NCBI GenBank assembly: GCA_026706025.1
Contig: JAPOZO010000052.1
Coordinates: 236,337 to 300,336 of the forward strand
DNA from: Candidatus Poribacteria bacterium
GTDB lineage: Bacteria; Poribacteria; WGA-4E; WGA-3G
Direction: 5' to 3'
Length of the DNA: 64,000 nt
The notes beneath the pieces are model-generated. The model was given only the letters and a program-made list of their open reading frames with translations. It had not been told where the DNA came from and did not search any database. This document shows, in pieces, positions 17,544 through 25,549 of the stretch. Numbering within the stretch: position 1 is the stretch's first letter; the number at the start of each line of letters is the position of its first letter. Position numbers and translations under genes: made by a program.

Positions 17544-18783
17544 CCCCTTGCTTTAGCTGGGGGAGAAATGCCCGATCCTATAATTAAAGTTTAGTTTTCT
17601 TAGGACTTTGAAGTCCATTCGTTTTGCACCCGTTGTGAGTCGTTTTCCATCCAAACTGTAGAGAGAAAACAAACCTTTGGCGTTGAGCCCTGCTAACCTT
17701 GTTAATCCGTATTTGATATGCTTAACAAGGGTATTCTTTACTAAACCCTTACACAGCACAGTGCCCCCATATCTTGAACGAATGCCGCCCTTTTTGTATT
17801 GTTCTCTATGCAGATTGCGCCTTGCTATAGGGATCGGTGATATACACATCACTGCTTTGTTGTCTACACTGCTGGTGCCACCGACAGTATAATGTGCCAA
17901 GCACCAACTATCGACACAATGTGCATCAAAGTCTTCAGATGACTTCTTCGATGACTTCTTGAGTCCGAGTTTATCACGAAGCTCTTGCGTTTCGTAGCCC
18001 TGAAGCAGCAGCAACTCCCACCGTTTTTCGATTTCGCTATAGAACCACTGTTTGCCAACTTCAAGTGGACTAAAAGAGGTATTCCACTTCTTGGCATGTG
18101 CTATCGTTCTTGCTTTGATATCCTCAACACAGACATGCGTCACAGGAAACAGTTTTGATAACCAATCAAGGATGCGAAGTTTCCAGTCCCAGCGTGCGCG
18201 GGTGCCAGCAGGTATACGCTGCTTGTTCGCGAGACGGTTGGTTCTCTGCTTGCGGTTCGGACACTTCCGTGAACGTCTACTTCTACGCAACTCGCGACGC
18301 TTTGCGACTTTCTTACCCACTTGATTATGGGCGTCTGCTTGCACATTCAAGTAGGTGTGTGCTGCCGATTTGGTGCTAAAGCCTTCTTTCTTGCTACCGG
18401 GATCAACACCGACAGCAATCTCTTGTGTATTCCTATCAGACGGTTCTTTGTTGAGACGGATACAATATATGCCATTATTTACGTAGGGTGTTGCTTCGCC
18501 ACGCTTGACGAGTTTTCTGGCGCGTGCGGCGTGTAGTGGCATGAGTTGTTGTCCGTCTTTGGTTCTAACAGGCACAAACATAAGTTTGTATTCTCCCTTA
18601 CGGGGTATATGTTTCCCCTTCCAGATCACAGTATCGAAGAAGAATCAGACTTGGGGAGCATCCGAAACGTCGTTCTAACTACCACGCTAAGATACTGCGA
18701 TATGTTACTGTAGTCAACGGTTTACCTTGTGGAGTGGACGTTTGGTATACGCTTCGCACAAGCCCCCGACTTCAGTCGGGGGT
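17544..18783 (-). mobile_element. IS200/IS605-like element carrying IsrB, without tnpA
   Basis: The unit is bounded on the 3' side by a hairpin at 17544-17563 (CCCC ... TTTA ... GGGG), which overlaps the IsrB stop codon, and on the 5' side by a perfect hairpin at 18762-18783 (CCCCCGACT / AGTCGGGGG). These are the subterminal structures expected of IS200/IS605-type elements. No Y1 transposase gene is present, so the element would depend on one elsewhere. It lies between two WD40 genes on the same strand. The exact ends cannot be fixed without an empty site. Confidence 0.65.
17553..18581 (-). CDS. isrB: IsrB-type RNA-guided nickase (IscB relative lacking HNH)
   Basis: 342 aa from the ATG at 18581; an in-frame extension to 18629 overlaps the probable RNA. 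The PLMP domain opens the protein (MFVPVRTKDGQQLMPLHAAR). RuvC-I is IAVGVDPGSK (D60). An arginine-rich bridge helix follows (RRELRRSRRSRKCPNRKQR, about 96-113). RuvC-II is VTHVCVEDIKAR (E153) and RuvC-III is DFDAHCVDSWCLA (H221, D224). Only about 65 residues separate RuvC-II from RuvC-III, with no HNH motif, which is the IsrB architecture rather than IscB. Known IsrB proteins nick DNA strands under guidance of a long omega-RNA. All RuvC acids are present, so it may be active. Confidence 0.85.
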   Translation of the reverse strand: MFVPVRTKDGQQLMPLHAARARKLVKRGEATPYVNNGIYCIRLNKEPSDRNTQEIAVGVDPGSKKEGFSTKSAAHTYLNVQADAHNQVGKKVAKRRELRRSRRSRKCPNRKQRTNRLANKQRIPAGTRARWDWKLRILDWLSKLFPVTHVCVEDIKARTIAHAKKWNTSFSPLEVGKQWFYSEIEKRWELLLLQGYETQELRDKLGLKKSSKKSSEDFDAHCVDSWCLAHYTVGGTSSVDNKAVMCISPIPIARRNLHREQYKKGGIRSRYGGTVLCKGLVKNTLVKHIKYGLTRLAGLNAKGLFSLYSLDGKRLTTGAKRMDFKVLRKLNFNYRIGHFSPS

Positions 18784-18800
18784 TATTGACTTTGATCACT
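18585..18800 (-). ncRNA. Probable omega-RNA of the IsrB element
   Basis: In IscB/IsrB loci the guide RNA scaffold is encoded just 5' of the protein gene. Here the minus-strand region between the IsrB start and the left hairpin is non-coding and highly structured: CCCCCGACTGAAGTCGGGGG (18764-18783), GCTTGTGCGAAGC directly after it, and GGGGAAACATATACCCC (18602-18618). The guide would be the roughly 15-20 nt just outside the first hairpin (about 18784-18803). The ends are approximate. The rest of the gap to 18920 has no gene. Confidence 0.6.
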
Positions 18801-18920
18801 TCAGTTTGGGTAATCTTATCAGCATGGCCACAAACACACTGTAACGACAAACAAATTAGAGATTAGCACTGTTCTGATCTGAAGTGAATGAATGTATCTT
18901 TTATGTTTCGTAGGTCTGTA

Positions 18921-19811
18921 TCATTCCCTTATAAGGAGCGTTCCTTCCTGTGTCACGCATAGAAGTTTTTGGCTATCTGTCGAAAAGATCAACTCACGGA
19001 TAGCACCTTCTGTGATGGGAAACGCGGACATAAGGGCATCAGTGCCGACATTCCATAGTTGAATGTGCCGATCCCTGCCGCCACTTGCAAGCAGTTCGCC
19101 ATCGCGAGAAAATGCGACAGTATCGACCGAGTCAGTATGTCCCCTTAAGATAGATAGCACACGTTCGCTATCCACATCCCACAATCGAACAAGTGTGTCC
19201 GAACCACCACTCGCCAGCACTTTACCTCGTGGCGAAAACGCGAGCGTCAAAACAAGTCCATCATGTGCCGTGAAGGTTGACAAAAACCTACCCGTCTCAA
19301 CTTCCCATAATCGAATCTTACCGTCTCCGCTACCACTTGCAAGCGTTGTGCCATCCGGTGAAAATGCCAAACTCCTAATACGTCCTGGAGCTTCAGTTGC
19401 ACTGGCAAGCAACCGTTCAGTGCGCGGATCCCATCCCGGAAGCGGAACGCCATCCGGCGATGAGGAGGCTAATGCTTGTACTAAATTGGAATCTCCGGCG
19501 AGCGTCAATGTCTCACGAGCAGTCGCGGTATCCCATAGGCGAAGTGTATTGTCTTCACTGCCACTCGCGAGTACGGTATTATCTGGCGCGAATGCCAATG
19601 CGCGCACCCGTTCCGTATAACCTGAGAGCATCGCAAATTGCGCACCACTATCCGTATCATATATCCAGATACGACCATCACCGCCTGCGGCGAGTCGGGT
19701 GCCGTCTGGTGAGAATGCGATGTCCGTCACTTCACCTTTACTCAGCCTCAATTTGAGTCCCGGTGGCAACTCAGATTCAATGCTGTTCTGGAACAAGTCT
19801 ATTTTTTCCAT
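18921..19811 (-). CDS. WD40 repeat protein
   Basis: 296 aa with seven WD40 blades and no signal peptide. Repeats show the classic pattern, for example FSPDGTRLAAGGDGRIWIYD, FAPDNTVLASGSEDNTLRLW, FSPDGTTLASGSGDGKIRLW, FSPRGKVLASGGSDTLVRLW and FSRDGELLASGGRDRHIQLW. The regular blades predict a complete cytoplasmic propeller acting as a binding platform. GAGAGAAACATT precedes the ATG. It lies 18 bp from the MDR dehydrogenase upstream on the same strand. It is shorter than, and lacks the membrane anchor of, the WD40 protein beyond the IsrB element. Confidence 0.85.
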   Translation of the reverse strand: MEKIDLFQNSIESELPPGLKLRLSKGEVTDIAFSPDGTRLAAGGDGRIWIYDTDSGAQFAMLSGYTERVRALAFAPDNTVLASGSEDNTLRLWDTATARETLTLAGDSNLVQALASSSPDGVPLPGWDPRTERLLASATEAPGRIRSLAFSPDGTTLASGSGDGKIRLWEVETGRFLSTFTAHDGLVLTLAFSPRGKVLASGGSDTLVRLWDVDSERVLSILRGHTDSVDTVAFSRDGELLASGGRDRHIQLWNVGTDALMSAFPITEGAIRELIFSTDSQKLLCVTQEGTLLIRE

Positions 19812-19829
19812 AATGTTTCTCTCATCAAA

Positions 19830-20855
19830 TTAGGCAGCAGTCCAATCCAAAACAACCCCAGTATACACATTCGGTTCATTGAGGAGGCCATCATACGCCT
19901 GCTTAATCTGCTCCGGGTTGAGACGATGCGAGATTAAGGGTTCAACGTGCAGCTGCCCGCGCGCCATCCAGTCAAAGATAGTTTGTTGTTTACTCCACTG
20001 AGAAGTTCGGTTGCCGATGTCCGGATACATCGGTACACACCATTCTAATGCCCCACGGATGGTAATCCATCGTAGATGCGTTTCAGACAGCAGATCCGTT
20101 AGATCGCCATGAACTGAGACGCGTGGCGAACCGAGAATGATGAGCTGCCCATGATTAGCGGTGACACGGAGTGCCTGCATGACGACACCACTGTGTCCGA
20201 CTGCATCGACGGTAATGTTGCCGAGTCCGCCGCCGGTAATTTCTTGAACCGCTGCTTGTGCTTCATCCGCACTGCCACCGACGGTGTGTTGAATCCCGCA
20301 CCGCTCCGCGAGTTTCCGTCGCGCTGCTACCGGGTCCACACCGATAACGCGACACCCGTGAATTTGAAACATTTGCGATGCCAGATTCCCGACAAGCCCT
20401 AACCCGAAAACAACAACCCACGGGTTCGTGCCAATTTCTCCGACAACTATCGCCGTCATCGCAACGCCTGCCATTCGGGATGCCGCAACGACAGCCGGAT
20501 CTACCGCTTCTCTGACAGGTGCGACCAGTCGGTCTTCTGAGTAACGAATCGTTGAGGCGTGTCGTCCATAAGTGAAGACTCGGTCACCCGGAGCCGCGCG
20601 GGTCACATCTGAACCGACTTCACGGACAACCCCAACATTCGCATAGCCAGAACGCCACGGATATTCGCACCAAGCACCTTTTTGAAAAACTTTCGGCTCT
20701 TTCGCCGTATAGTTTGCGAGTTCCGTCCCACTACTAATAAAGGTGTATTCTGTGTCTATCAGTAATTCGTTGGCAGCGAGCACCGGCGCATCTATGTCGG
20801 CAGTCTGCAGTTCAACTTGGTTTTGACCAGTTACAACGACTTCTCTTATTCTCAT
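19830..20855 (-). CDS. Zinc-type alcohol dehydrogenase-like (MDR) oxidoreductase
   Basis: 341 aa, complete MDR layout. The GroES-like N-terminal half has TYTEYTFISSGTELANY-like sequence, YANVGVVREVGSDVTRAAPG and DRVFTYGRHAST. The Rossmann half has VVVFGLGLVGNLASQMFQI (GxGxxG-type) and VIGVDPVAARRKLAERCG (Asp after strand 2, which favours NAD). The structural-zinc cysteines are absent and the catalytic Cys is replaced by Ser-Gly, as in many sugar- or quinone-type members. The start codon overlaps the stop of the DUF202 gene (ATGA), so the two are translationally coupled. The substrate is unknown; nearby isomerase and dioxygenase genes suggest catabolism of organic compounds. Confidence 0.85.
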   Translation of the reverse strand: MRIREVVVTGQNQVELQTADIDAPVLAANELLIDTEYTFISSGTELANYTAKEPKVFQKGAWCEYPWRSGYANVGVVREVGSDVTRAAPGDRVFTYGRHASTIRYSEDRLVAPVREAVDPAVVAASRMAGVAMTAIVVGEIGTNPWVVVFGLGLVGNLASQMFQIHGCRVIGVDPVAARRKLAERCGIQHTVGGSADEAQAAVQEITGGGLGNITVDAVGHSGVVMQALRVTANHGQLIILGSPRVSVHGDLTDLLSETHLRWITIRGALEWCVPMYPDIGNRTSQWSKQQTIFDWMARGQLHVEPLISHRLNPEQIKQAYDGLLNEPNVYTGVVLDWTAA

Positions 20856-21202
20856 GACGAATCTTCCTCTCCTAACTCGTTTAATTCTTCTTGTTTAATT
20901 TTTTGAATTAATCTCTGCATCCGTTTGTATCTTACAAGCCCAACAAAAAAGGTAGCAATACCCAATAAAATAAAGATGATGCCGATTACCTCAATGACAT
21001 GTGAGCTAAAGATGGCGACCTGCGAGCTAAAGATGTCTTTGAAGTGCACAAAGGATAAACCTGCGACAAATAGTGTTAGTGCTGTACGAATATAGGCGAG
21101 GAAAGTACGCTCATTGGCAAGAATAGTCCGGTCTGCCGCGAGGTGATCGCGCAAGATAAGTTGGTCTTCTAATCCTGTATAGGGCGTTGGTTTATCTTGC
21201 AT
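20852..21202 (-). CDS. DUF202 (YidH-like) membrane protein
   Basis: 116 aa. The DUF202 signature RDHLAADRTILANERTFLAY is followed by IRTALTLFVAGLSFVHF, and a second membrane segment lies near residues 68-90 (VIEVIGIIFILLGIATFFVG). The tail is charged (RYKRMQRLIQKIKQEELNEL). The family is of unknown function in the inner membrane. Its stop overlaps the start of the MDR gene by 4 bp, and it lies 18 bp from the next gene upstream. Confidence 0.85.
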   Translation of the reverse strand: MQDKPTPYTGLEDQLILRDHLAADRTILANERTFLAYIRTALTLFVAGLSFVHFKDIFSSQVAIFSSHVIEVIGIIFILLGIATFFVGLVRYKRMQRLIQKIKQEELNELGEEDSS

Positions 21203-21220
21203 CTGCTCCTTATCCTTGCT

Positions 21221-21571
21221 TTAAAAGAGATTTAAAATAATGACCCCGGTAAGCCATCCATAAAAAGTCTGCATGCACCGTAACCGCTTTGCTGTGCGCC
21301 GATATTCCACCGTATAACGCGCCGGGTTTTGAAAGTAAAGTGATTGTCGTTGAGGCACAGACAAGTCAATTGTCGGTGTTAAGACACTCAGGACAATAGT
21401 GCTTATGCCGAGCAGGACAATATTGACTGTAGGCACGATACTGAGAATCACTCCGAATAGTGTCCATCGCCATTTTGCAACGCTTCGCGATGCGTCTAAT
21501 CTTGCCGCATGAATCAGCGATACAGAAGGCGTTTGCGTTATAGAAGCCATGCGTGATGTCCGTATTGTCAC
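21221..21571 (-). CDS. Small two-helix membrane protein, unknown
   Basis: 116 aa from a GTG with AAGGG upstream; an ATG at 21550 is an alternative. Two hydrophobic segments are likely: LFGVILSIVPTVNIVLLGIS (about 37-62) and FYGWLTGVIILNLF at the very end. The middle is basic and tyrosine-rich (NPARYTVEYRRTAKRLR). No family was recognised. It sits just upstream of the DUF202 gene and probably shares its transcript. Confidence 0.55.
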   Translation of the reverse strand: MTIRTSRMASITQTPSVSLIHAARLDASRSVAKWRWTLFGVILSIVPTVNIVLLGISTIVLSVLTPTIDLSVPQRQSLYFQNPARYTVEYRRTAKRLRCMQTFYGWLTGVIILNLF

Positions 21572-21614
21572 CGAGCCGCCCTTACCCTAAAACGCATGCT
21601 GACGCTAACACGCA

Positions 21615-22358
21615 TTAACCCTCGTACCTTAGATTCTTGCCGTTGTCGGGCCCGCCTTGTCCCCAAACCCAGACATTACGGAAGTATGCCTGTTTTTCAG
21701 GGGGTAACCCTTCAATAATGTGCTTTGGTACTGACGGCTTGTGAAATTGGCACCCAACGAAATTGTAGCAATTGAAGATAGCGATCCGCGGGCGATCCGG
21801 ATTTTGCCATGCAACTCCCGAATGACAAAGGTTTTCTGTGAAGATAATCACAGAACCTGGCGGACAACTGTAGGTCTCAAAGAGCGGCGAATCTGTCTGC
21901 CGGTGCGTTTCAGGAATTCGGAAATTCGCTTTATGGCTCCCCGGCAAGAATAGCGTCCCACCTTCACCCGCTTTGACTTCGTTCAGTTCAAAGACAACGC
22001 GCGTTAATGCAGCGTATATCTTCCCATCGTGGCACTGGTAGTTGAAGTTCGGATTTACATTTCGTACACCACCGTGTGGTGGCGGTCCACCATCTCCTAC
22101 TGTCCGATAGGTGAACCAACTCGACTCCATCCGGATCTCTCCAAGAATCTCACGAAGAATACCAATCACGACAGGGTGGTCAATTAAAAATGAGGCAGTC
22201 CCACCCGGAAACCGCCGTTCGTGTGCCGGTAAAGATTCCGGGTCAGTACGAATCGTCTCAATCTGCACTTTCAGTGCTGTAATCTCCGAAGTTGTCAAGA
22301 CTTCAGGGATTAGCAGATAACCCTTGAGATCAAAGATAAATTTCTGTTCTTCAGTCAT
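21615..22358 (-). CDS. Phytanoyl-CoA dioxygenase (PhyH) family protein
   Basis: 247 aa from the ATG at 22358, preceded by GAAAGGATTGTTG. A frame extension to a GTG at 22403 is rejected because it runs into the -10 box at 22405. The opening MTEEQKFIFDLKGYLLIPEV is the usual PhyH N-terminus. The iron ligands are YQCHDGKIYA (H-D) and ENLCHSGVAWQNPDRPRIAI (distal H and the 2-oxoglutarate Arg). GGTLFLPGSHKANF and GSVIIFTENLCHSG are core strands. It is a second PhyH in the window, diverged from the one at 14390. The substrate is unknown. Confidence 0.85.
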   Translation of the reverse strand: MTEEQKFIFDLKGYLLIPEVLTTSEITALKVQIETIRTDPESLPAHERRFPGGTASFLIDHPVVIGILREILGEIRMESSWFTYRTVGDGGPPPHGGVRNVNPNFNYQCHDGKIYAALTRVVFELNEVKAGEGGTLFLPGSHKANFRIPETHRQTDSPLFETYSCPPGSVIIFTENLCHSGVAWQNPDRPRIAIFNCYNFVGCQFHKPSVPKHIIEGLPPEKQAYFRNVWVWGQGGPDNGKNLRYEG

Positions 22359-22404
22359 AACAACAATCCTTTCAAGCAAACAACGCTGTTGATCCTCTAA
22401 CACT

Positions 22405-22432
22405 ATTATAGCAAATTTTTCCTTTAATTCAA
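22405..22432 (-). promoter_or_regulatory. Sigma-70-type promoter of the PhyH gene
   Basis: Minus strand TTGAAT, 16 bp, TATAAT, with the ATG about 47 nt downstream and a ribosome site between. This supports the shorter start at 22358. Confidence 0.55.
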
Positions 22433-22497
22433 ACGATTTTTCTTTTTTGTAGGAGCGACACGCACTGACAACTTCTCGAAAAATTGATAACCTTTTC

Positions 22498-22527
22498 TTG
22501 ACACTGATGCCTACTATATGCTATATT
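22498..22527 (+). promoter_or_regulatory. Sigma-70-type promoter of the CADD-like operon
   Basis: TTGACA, 18 bp, TATATT. It lies 90 nt upstream of the ATG at 22618 and would drive the overlapping four-gene run to 24580. Confidence 0.55.
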
Positions 22528-22617
22528 TAAAGACATACCACAAATGGCGTTTTTCAGTTGAAGCAACGCCGCGGAATTGAACTTTATTTATCAAAAAGAA
22601 ACGGAGTAACCAGTTTG

Positions 22618-23208
22618 ATGGATTACAAACAAGCGTTAGACAACAAAATCGCAGATTATAACTTGCTTAACCACCCATTTTACCAAGCGTGGAGTGCTGG
22701 CGAGTTGCCAGTCGATGCATTACGCGCTTATGCGCGTGAATACGGTGCCTTTATCTCTACGGTCCCTAAGGGATGGGAGACACTTGACGATGCCGAAACC
22801 GCAGCGGAGGAGACGGAGCACATTGATATGTGGGCCGATTTTGCCGATGGACTCGACACAGTGGTCTCTGAAGCACAGATCCCACAGGTGAAGGTATTGC
22901 TTGAAACAGCAGATGAACTTTTCTCCGAACCCGCAACCGCACTCGGTGCGCTCTATGCGTTTGAGGCACAGCAACCGGCAACAGCGCAATCAAAACTCGC
23001 CGGTTTGAAGGAATTCTACCAACTCCCTGAAACGGTTGAGCCGTATTTTGAAACGCATTCGCACAATGAGCATGAAGCGGAGAAACTGCTTGAATGCATC
23101 GGCGCGTTACCATCGGAATCTCACACCACTGTCGTGCAGGCATGTGAACAGATGAGTGTCGCCTTGTGGAATGCGCTCACAGGAATTCATGATGCCGAAT
23201 GCGCATGA
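22618..23208 (+). CDS. CADD/PqqC/TenA-superfamily (haem-oxygenase-like fold) protein
   Basis: 196 aa from the ATG at 22618 (ACGGAG upstream), chosen over a TTG at 22558 that lacks a site. The all-helical protein starts MDYKQALDNKIADYNLLNHP and has the superfamily pattern of metal or cofactor ligands: helix 2 YAREYGAFISTVP, EETEHIDMWADF, ALYAFEAQQPATAQSK and ETHSHNEHEAEKLLECI. These spaced Glu and His residues match the di-metal site of CADD-type oxidases (Chlamydia CADD makes p-aminobenzoate from its own Tyr). The reaction here is not proven. It overlaps the next gene by 17 bp and heads a tight operon. Confidence 0.75.
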   Translation: MDYKQALDNKIADYNLLNHPFYQAWSAGELPVDALRAYAREYGAFISTVPKGWETLDDAETAAEETEHIDMWADFADGLDTVVSEAQIPQVKVLLETADELFSEPATALGALYAFEAQQPATAQSKLAGLKEFYQLPETVEPYFETHSHNEHEAEKLLECIGALPSESHTTVVQACEQMSVALWNALTGIHDAECA

Positions 23209-23590
23209 TACAGTGACATCATATTTTGATGCCCTCGTTGCCAGAGATGCTGAAACCCTCATTGAAATGATGCTTCCTGCTACACACTACGTCAAGATCG
23301 GCACCGATGCAGACGAAGTTGTTGAAGGCAGCACAGAAATCGTGGCGTATTATCGAAACCACGTCGCAAGCACTGAGGATTTCAGCATCAAGTTTATTAA
23401 TTTTGACGTACAGGAACGCGACAATGTCGCGTGGTTCTACACACGACAAGTCTGGAAGCTCAAATGGCAAGGCACACCAGAGGAATTCGTGATGCGGATG
23501 ACAGGTGTTTTGGAAAAAGTAGATGACGCGTGGAAGTTCGCGCAGATCCACGCCTCAATCGGGGCATCAACAACGGAGGACGCATTGTGA
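23192..23590 (+). CDS. SnoaL-like (NTF2-fold) protein
   Basis: 132 aa. The opening VTSYFDALVARDAETLIEMM, a mid VVEGSTEIVAYYRNHV, and strands VAWFYTRQVWKLKWQG, EFVMRMTGVLEKVDDAWKFA and QIHASIGAS form the cone-shaped NTF2/SnoaL fold. Members bind or isomerise small molecules. AGGA lies 7 nt before the chosen ATG, inside the 3' end of the CADD-like gene, and its stop overlaps the next start (GTGA). The overlaps imply translation coupling and a shared pathway. Confidence 0.75.
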   Translation: MPNAHDTVTSYFDALVARDAETLIEMMLPATHYVKIGTDADEVVEGSTEIVAYYRNHVASTEDFSIKFINFDVQERDNVAWFYTRQVWKLKWQGTPEEFVMRMTGVLEKVDDAWKFAQIHASIGASTTEDAL

Positions 23591-23868
23591 TAACTCTTTC
23601 TAAAGAAATTCAAAAAGCGATCAAGGACGCTCAGGAGGATCCTGTACGGTTAGTGGATCCAGAAACAAAAGCGGAATATGTTGTGTTACCTGTTGAAACA
23701 TTTGAACGGATGCGAAAAGGTGTATACTACGACGACGGTCCAATAACAGAAGAGGAACAAACTGCCTTACTCGTTGAAATGGGACTCAGTATTGGTTGGG
23801 ATGATCCAGAGATGGACGTTTACAACGACATGGTTCCTCGGAGGGATGATGAAAGTTCAACGCGGTGA
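23587..23868 (+). CDS. Small conserved-type protein, antitoxin-like
   Basis: 93 aa, GTG start with GGAGGACGCATT upstream and a 4-bp overlap with the SnoaL-like stop. It opens with a short amphipathic segment (ITLSKEIQKAIKDAQ), then RLVDPETKAEYVVLPVETFE, which resembles the strand-and-helix of prevent-host-death/YefM-like antitoxins, followed by an acidic tail. No toxin gene follows; instead the HAD gene overlaps its 3' end. Function unknown. Confidence 0.55.
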   Translation: MITLSKEIQKAIKDAQEDPVRLVDPETKAEYVVLPVETFERMRKGVYYDDGPITEEEQTALLVEMGLSIGWDDPEMDVYNDMVPRRDDESSTR

Positions 23869-24580
23869 AATAGAGAAACCCTTGCAAATTTCAACGATCT
23901 CTTTTGACGGTGATATGACCTTATGGGATTTTCGGAAGGTGATGCGGCATTCGCTCAAACAAACATTAGCTGAGCTGCAAAAACAGATACCAACGCTGCG
24001 TGCCTCGAAACTTACCGTTGACGAAATGATTGCAATCCGCGACCAATTGGCTGAAGAGGTAAAAGGCGAAATCTGGAGTCTGTTGGAAATTAGACAGCGC
24101 GCCTTTGAACGGACACTTGAACACATCGGACACCCAGATAAAGACCTCGCTGCGCACCTCAATGCAATATACCGTAAACATCGCTACGGGGATATAGAAC
24201 TGTATCCAGATGTTGTCCCGACCTTTGATACTTTAGCACCACACTTCAAGTTGGGATTGCTCTCGAATGGAAATACTTACCCCGAAAATTGTGGGCTCGA
24301 CGGACGTTTCGCCTTTGTTGTCTTTTCCCAAGATGTACAAGTTGAGAAACCGGATCCAAAAATCTTTCAGATCACAGCAGAAAGAGCAGGTTGCGAACTA
24401 ACACAAATGCTGCATGTAGGGGATTCTCTTAAGAACGATGTTGCGGGAGCAAAAAACGTTGGCGCGCCTTCTGTCTGGCTCAACCGTGAAGGTGTATCCA
24501 ACGACACAGATATTCAACCCGACTACGAAGTAACATCATTGGCTGAAATCCCTGCGATTGTTGGGTTGGATAATCTGTAG
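23849..24580 (+). CDS. HAD-superfamily hydrolase
   Basis: 243 aa. The four HAD motifs are present: ISFDGDMTLWDF (nucleophile D and D+2), LGLLSNGN (motif II), VEKPDPKIF (motif III Lys) and MLHVGDSLKNDVAGA (motif IV). The helical cap between motifs I and II is about 100 residues, subclass I as in phosphoglycolate phosphatase and haloacid dehalogenase. The start is the second of two adjacent ATGs after GGAGGG; it lies inside the preceding gene. It is the last gene of the overlapping operon. The substrate is probably a small phosphorylated metabolite. Confidence 0.85.
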   Translation: MKVQRGEIEKPLQISTISFDGDMTLWDFRKVMRHSLKQTLAELQKQIPTLRASKLTVDEMIAIRDQLAEEVKGEIWSLLEIRQRAFERTLEHIGHPDKDLAAHLNAIYRKHRYGDIELYPDVVPTFDTLAPHFKLGLLSNGNTYPENCGLDGRFAFVVFSQDVQVEKPDPKIFQITAERAGCELTQMLHVGDSLKNDVAGAKNVGAPSVWLNREGVSNDTDIQPDYEVTSLAEIPAIVGLDNL

Positions 24581-24593
24581 CATCCAAAATCCT

Positions 24594-24623
24594 TTGCAAA
24601 AAACTATCTCTTTATGCTACTAT
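24594..24623 (+). promoter_or_regulatory. Promoter-like site with leaderless spacing
   Basis: TTGCAA, 18 bp, TACTAT, then 7 nt (AGTAAAC) and the ATG at 24631. No ribosome site lies before the ATG. The hexamers are weaker than at 8235, but the spacing to the start codon is identical. Confidence 0.45.
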
Positions 24624-24630
24624 AGTAAAC

Positions 24631-25533
24631 ATGGAGCGCACGAACAGCGTTACAACAAAAAACACTCTAAATATAAAAAAGTCAAGCGCGTCTCGACTTG
24701 CACTGGTAGAGAGCAATACACCAGAGGCACTCCGAAAACTCTGCCGTGATTATTGGACTTGGCACTTTGACGAATCGCTATCTGATGCTGTTCAGTTGCT
24801 GTTAAGCACAGAACTCGGTTGGGAAACGATGCCACAGCTCACAACACCACCGGTCGGTGAAGTTATCTCACCACTCGGTTACGCGCTTGCACACGAAGAT
24901 AAAAAAGTCTATGATGCCGCATTACACGTATTAGATGCAACTGTTCACATTCCCGCAGGGACAGCATACATCGGCGAAGAGAATGCCCCGCTTGAGATGG
25001 ATGGGTTTGGGATTGGAGTCTACCCTGTAACCAACGCACAATACCAACGATTTGTTCAGGATACAGGACACACGCCACCGCAGGATTGGACAGACGGCAT
25101 CTATCCAGCAAACAGGGGGGATCACCCGGTCATCTGGGTTACTTGTGAAGATGCTGAGGCATATGCCGGTTATATCGGCGGCAGACTACCGACGTTTTCT
25201 GAGTGGCAATACGCTGCACGCGGAGTTGCCGATGACAGACTTTTCCCGTGGGGATATGAGATTGACAAGCCGCGATGCAACACCGCAGAACTCGGCGCAG
25301 GCACAACGACACCCGTCGTTAGTTTCAGGGACGGCATCAGTCCTTTCGGTTGCTACGATATGGTCGGTAATGTTTGGGAATGGACGGCTACCCCTTATGA
25401 CGATGATGGGGGTTTCCGTGTAGCATGTGGCGGGGCATGGTATTACAATCATGACTATAGTACCTGCACGAGTTACGATTTCTTTAGCAACGGATACGCG
25501 GAATTTGTGATTGGGTTCCGTATTGCGTGTTAG
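24631..25533 (+). CDS. FGE-sulfatase (SUMF1) domain protein lacking the active cysteine pair
   Basis: 300 aa. After a helical N-terminus of about 105 residues, the SUMF1/EgtB-like domain follows: VHIPAGTAYIGEEN, FGIGVYPVTNAQYQRFV, HPVIWVTCEDAEAYAGYIGG, RLPTFSEWQYAARG, FPWGYEIDKPRCNTAE, FGCYDMVGNVWEWTATPY and FVIGFRIAC. In real formylglycine-generating enzymes two cysteines lie in the strand after the GG-x-W/Y motif; here that stretch reads CGGAWYYNHDYSTCTSYD, with only one late Cys. It is therefore unlikely to be the generating enzyme for the sulfatase at 60444. The start has promoter-like sequence 7 nt upstream, suggesting a leaderless mRNA. Confidence 0.75.
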   Translation: MERTNSVTTKNTLNIKKSSASRLALVESNTPEALRKLCRDYWTWHFDESLSDAVQLLLSTELGWETMPQLTTPPVGEVISPLGYALAHEDKKVYDAALHVLDATVHIPAGTAYIGEENAPLEMDGFGIGVYPVTNAQYQRFVQDTGHTPPQDWTDGIYPANRGDHPVIWVTCEDAEAYAGYIGGRLPTFSEWQYAARGVADDRLFPWGYEIDKPRCNTAELGAGTTTPVVSFRDGISPFGCYDMVGNVWEWTATPYDDDGGFRVACGGAWYYNHDYSTCTSYDFFSNGYAEFVIGFRIAC

Positions 25534-25549
25534 GTCATGGAAAAAACAG

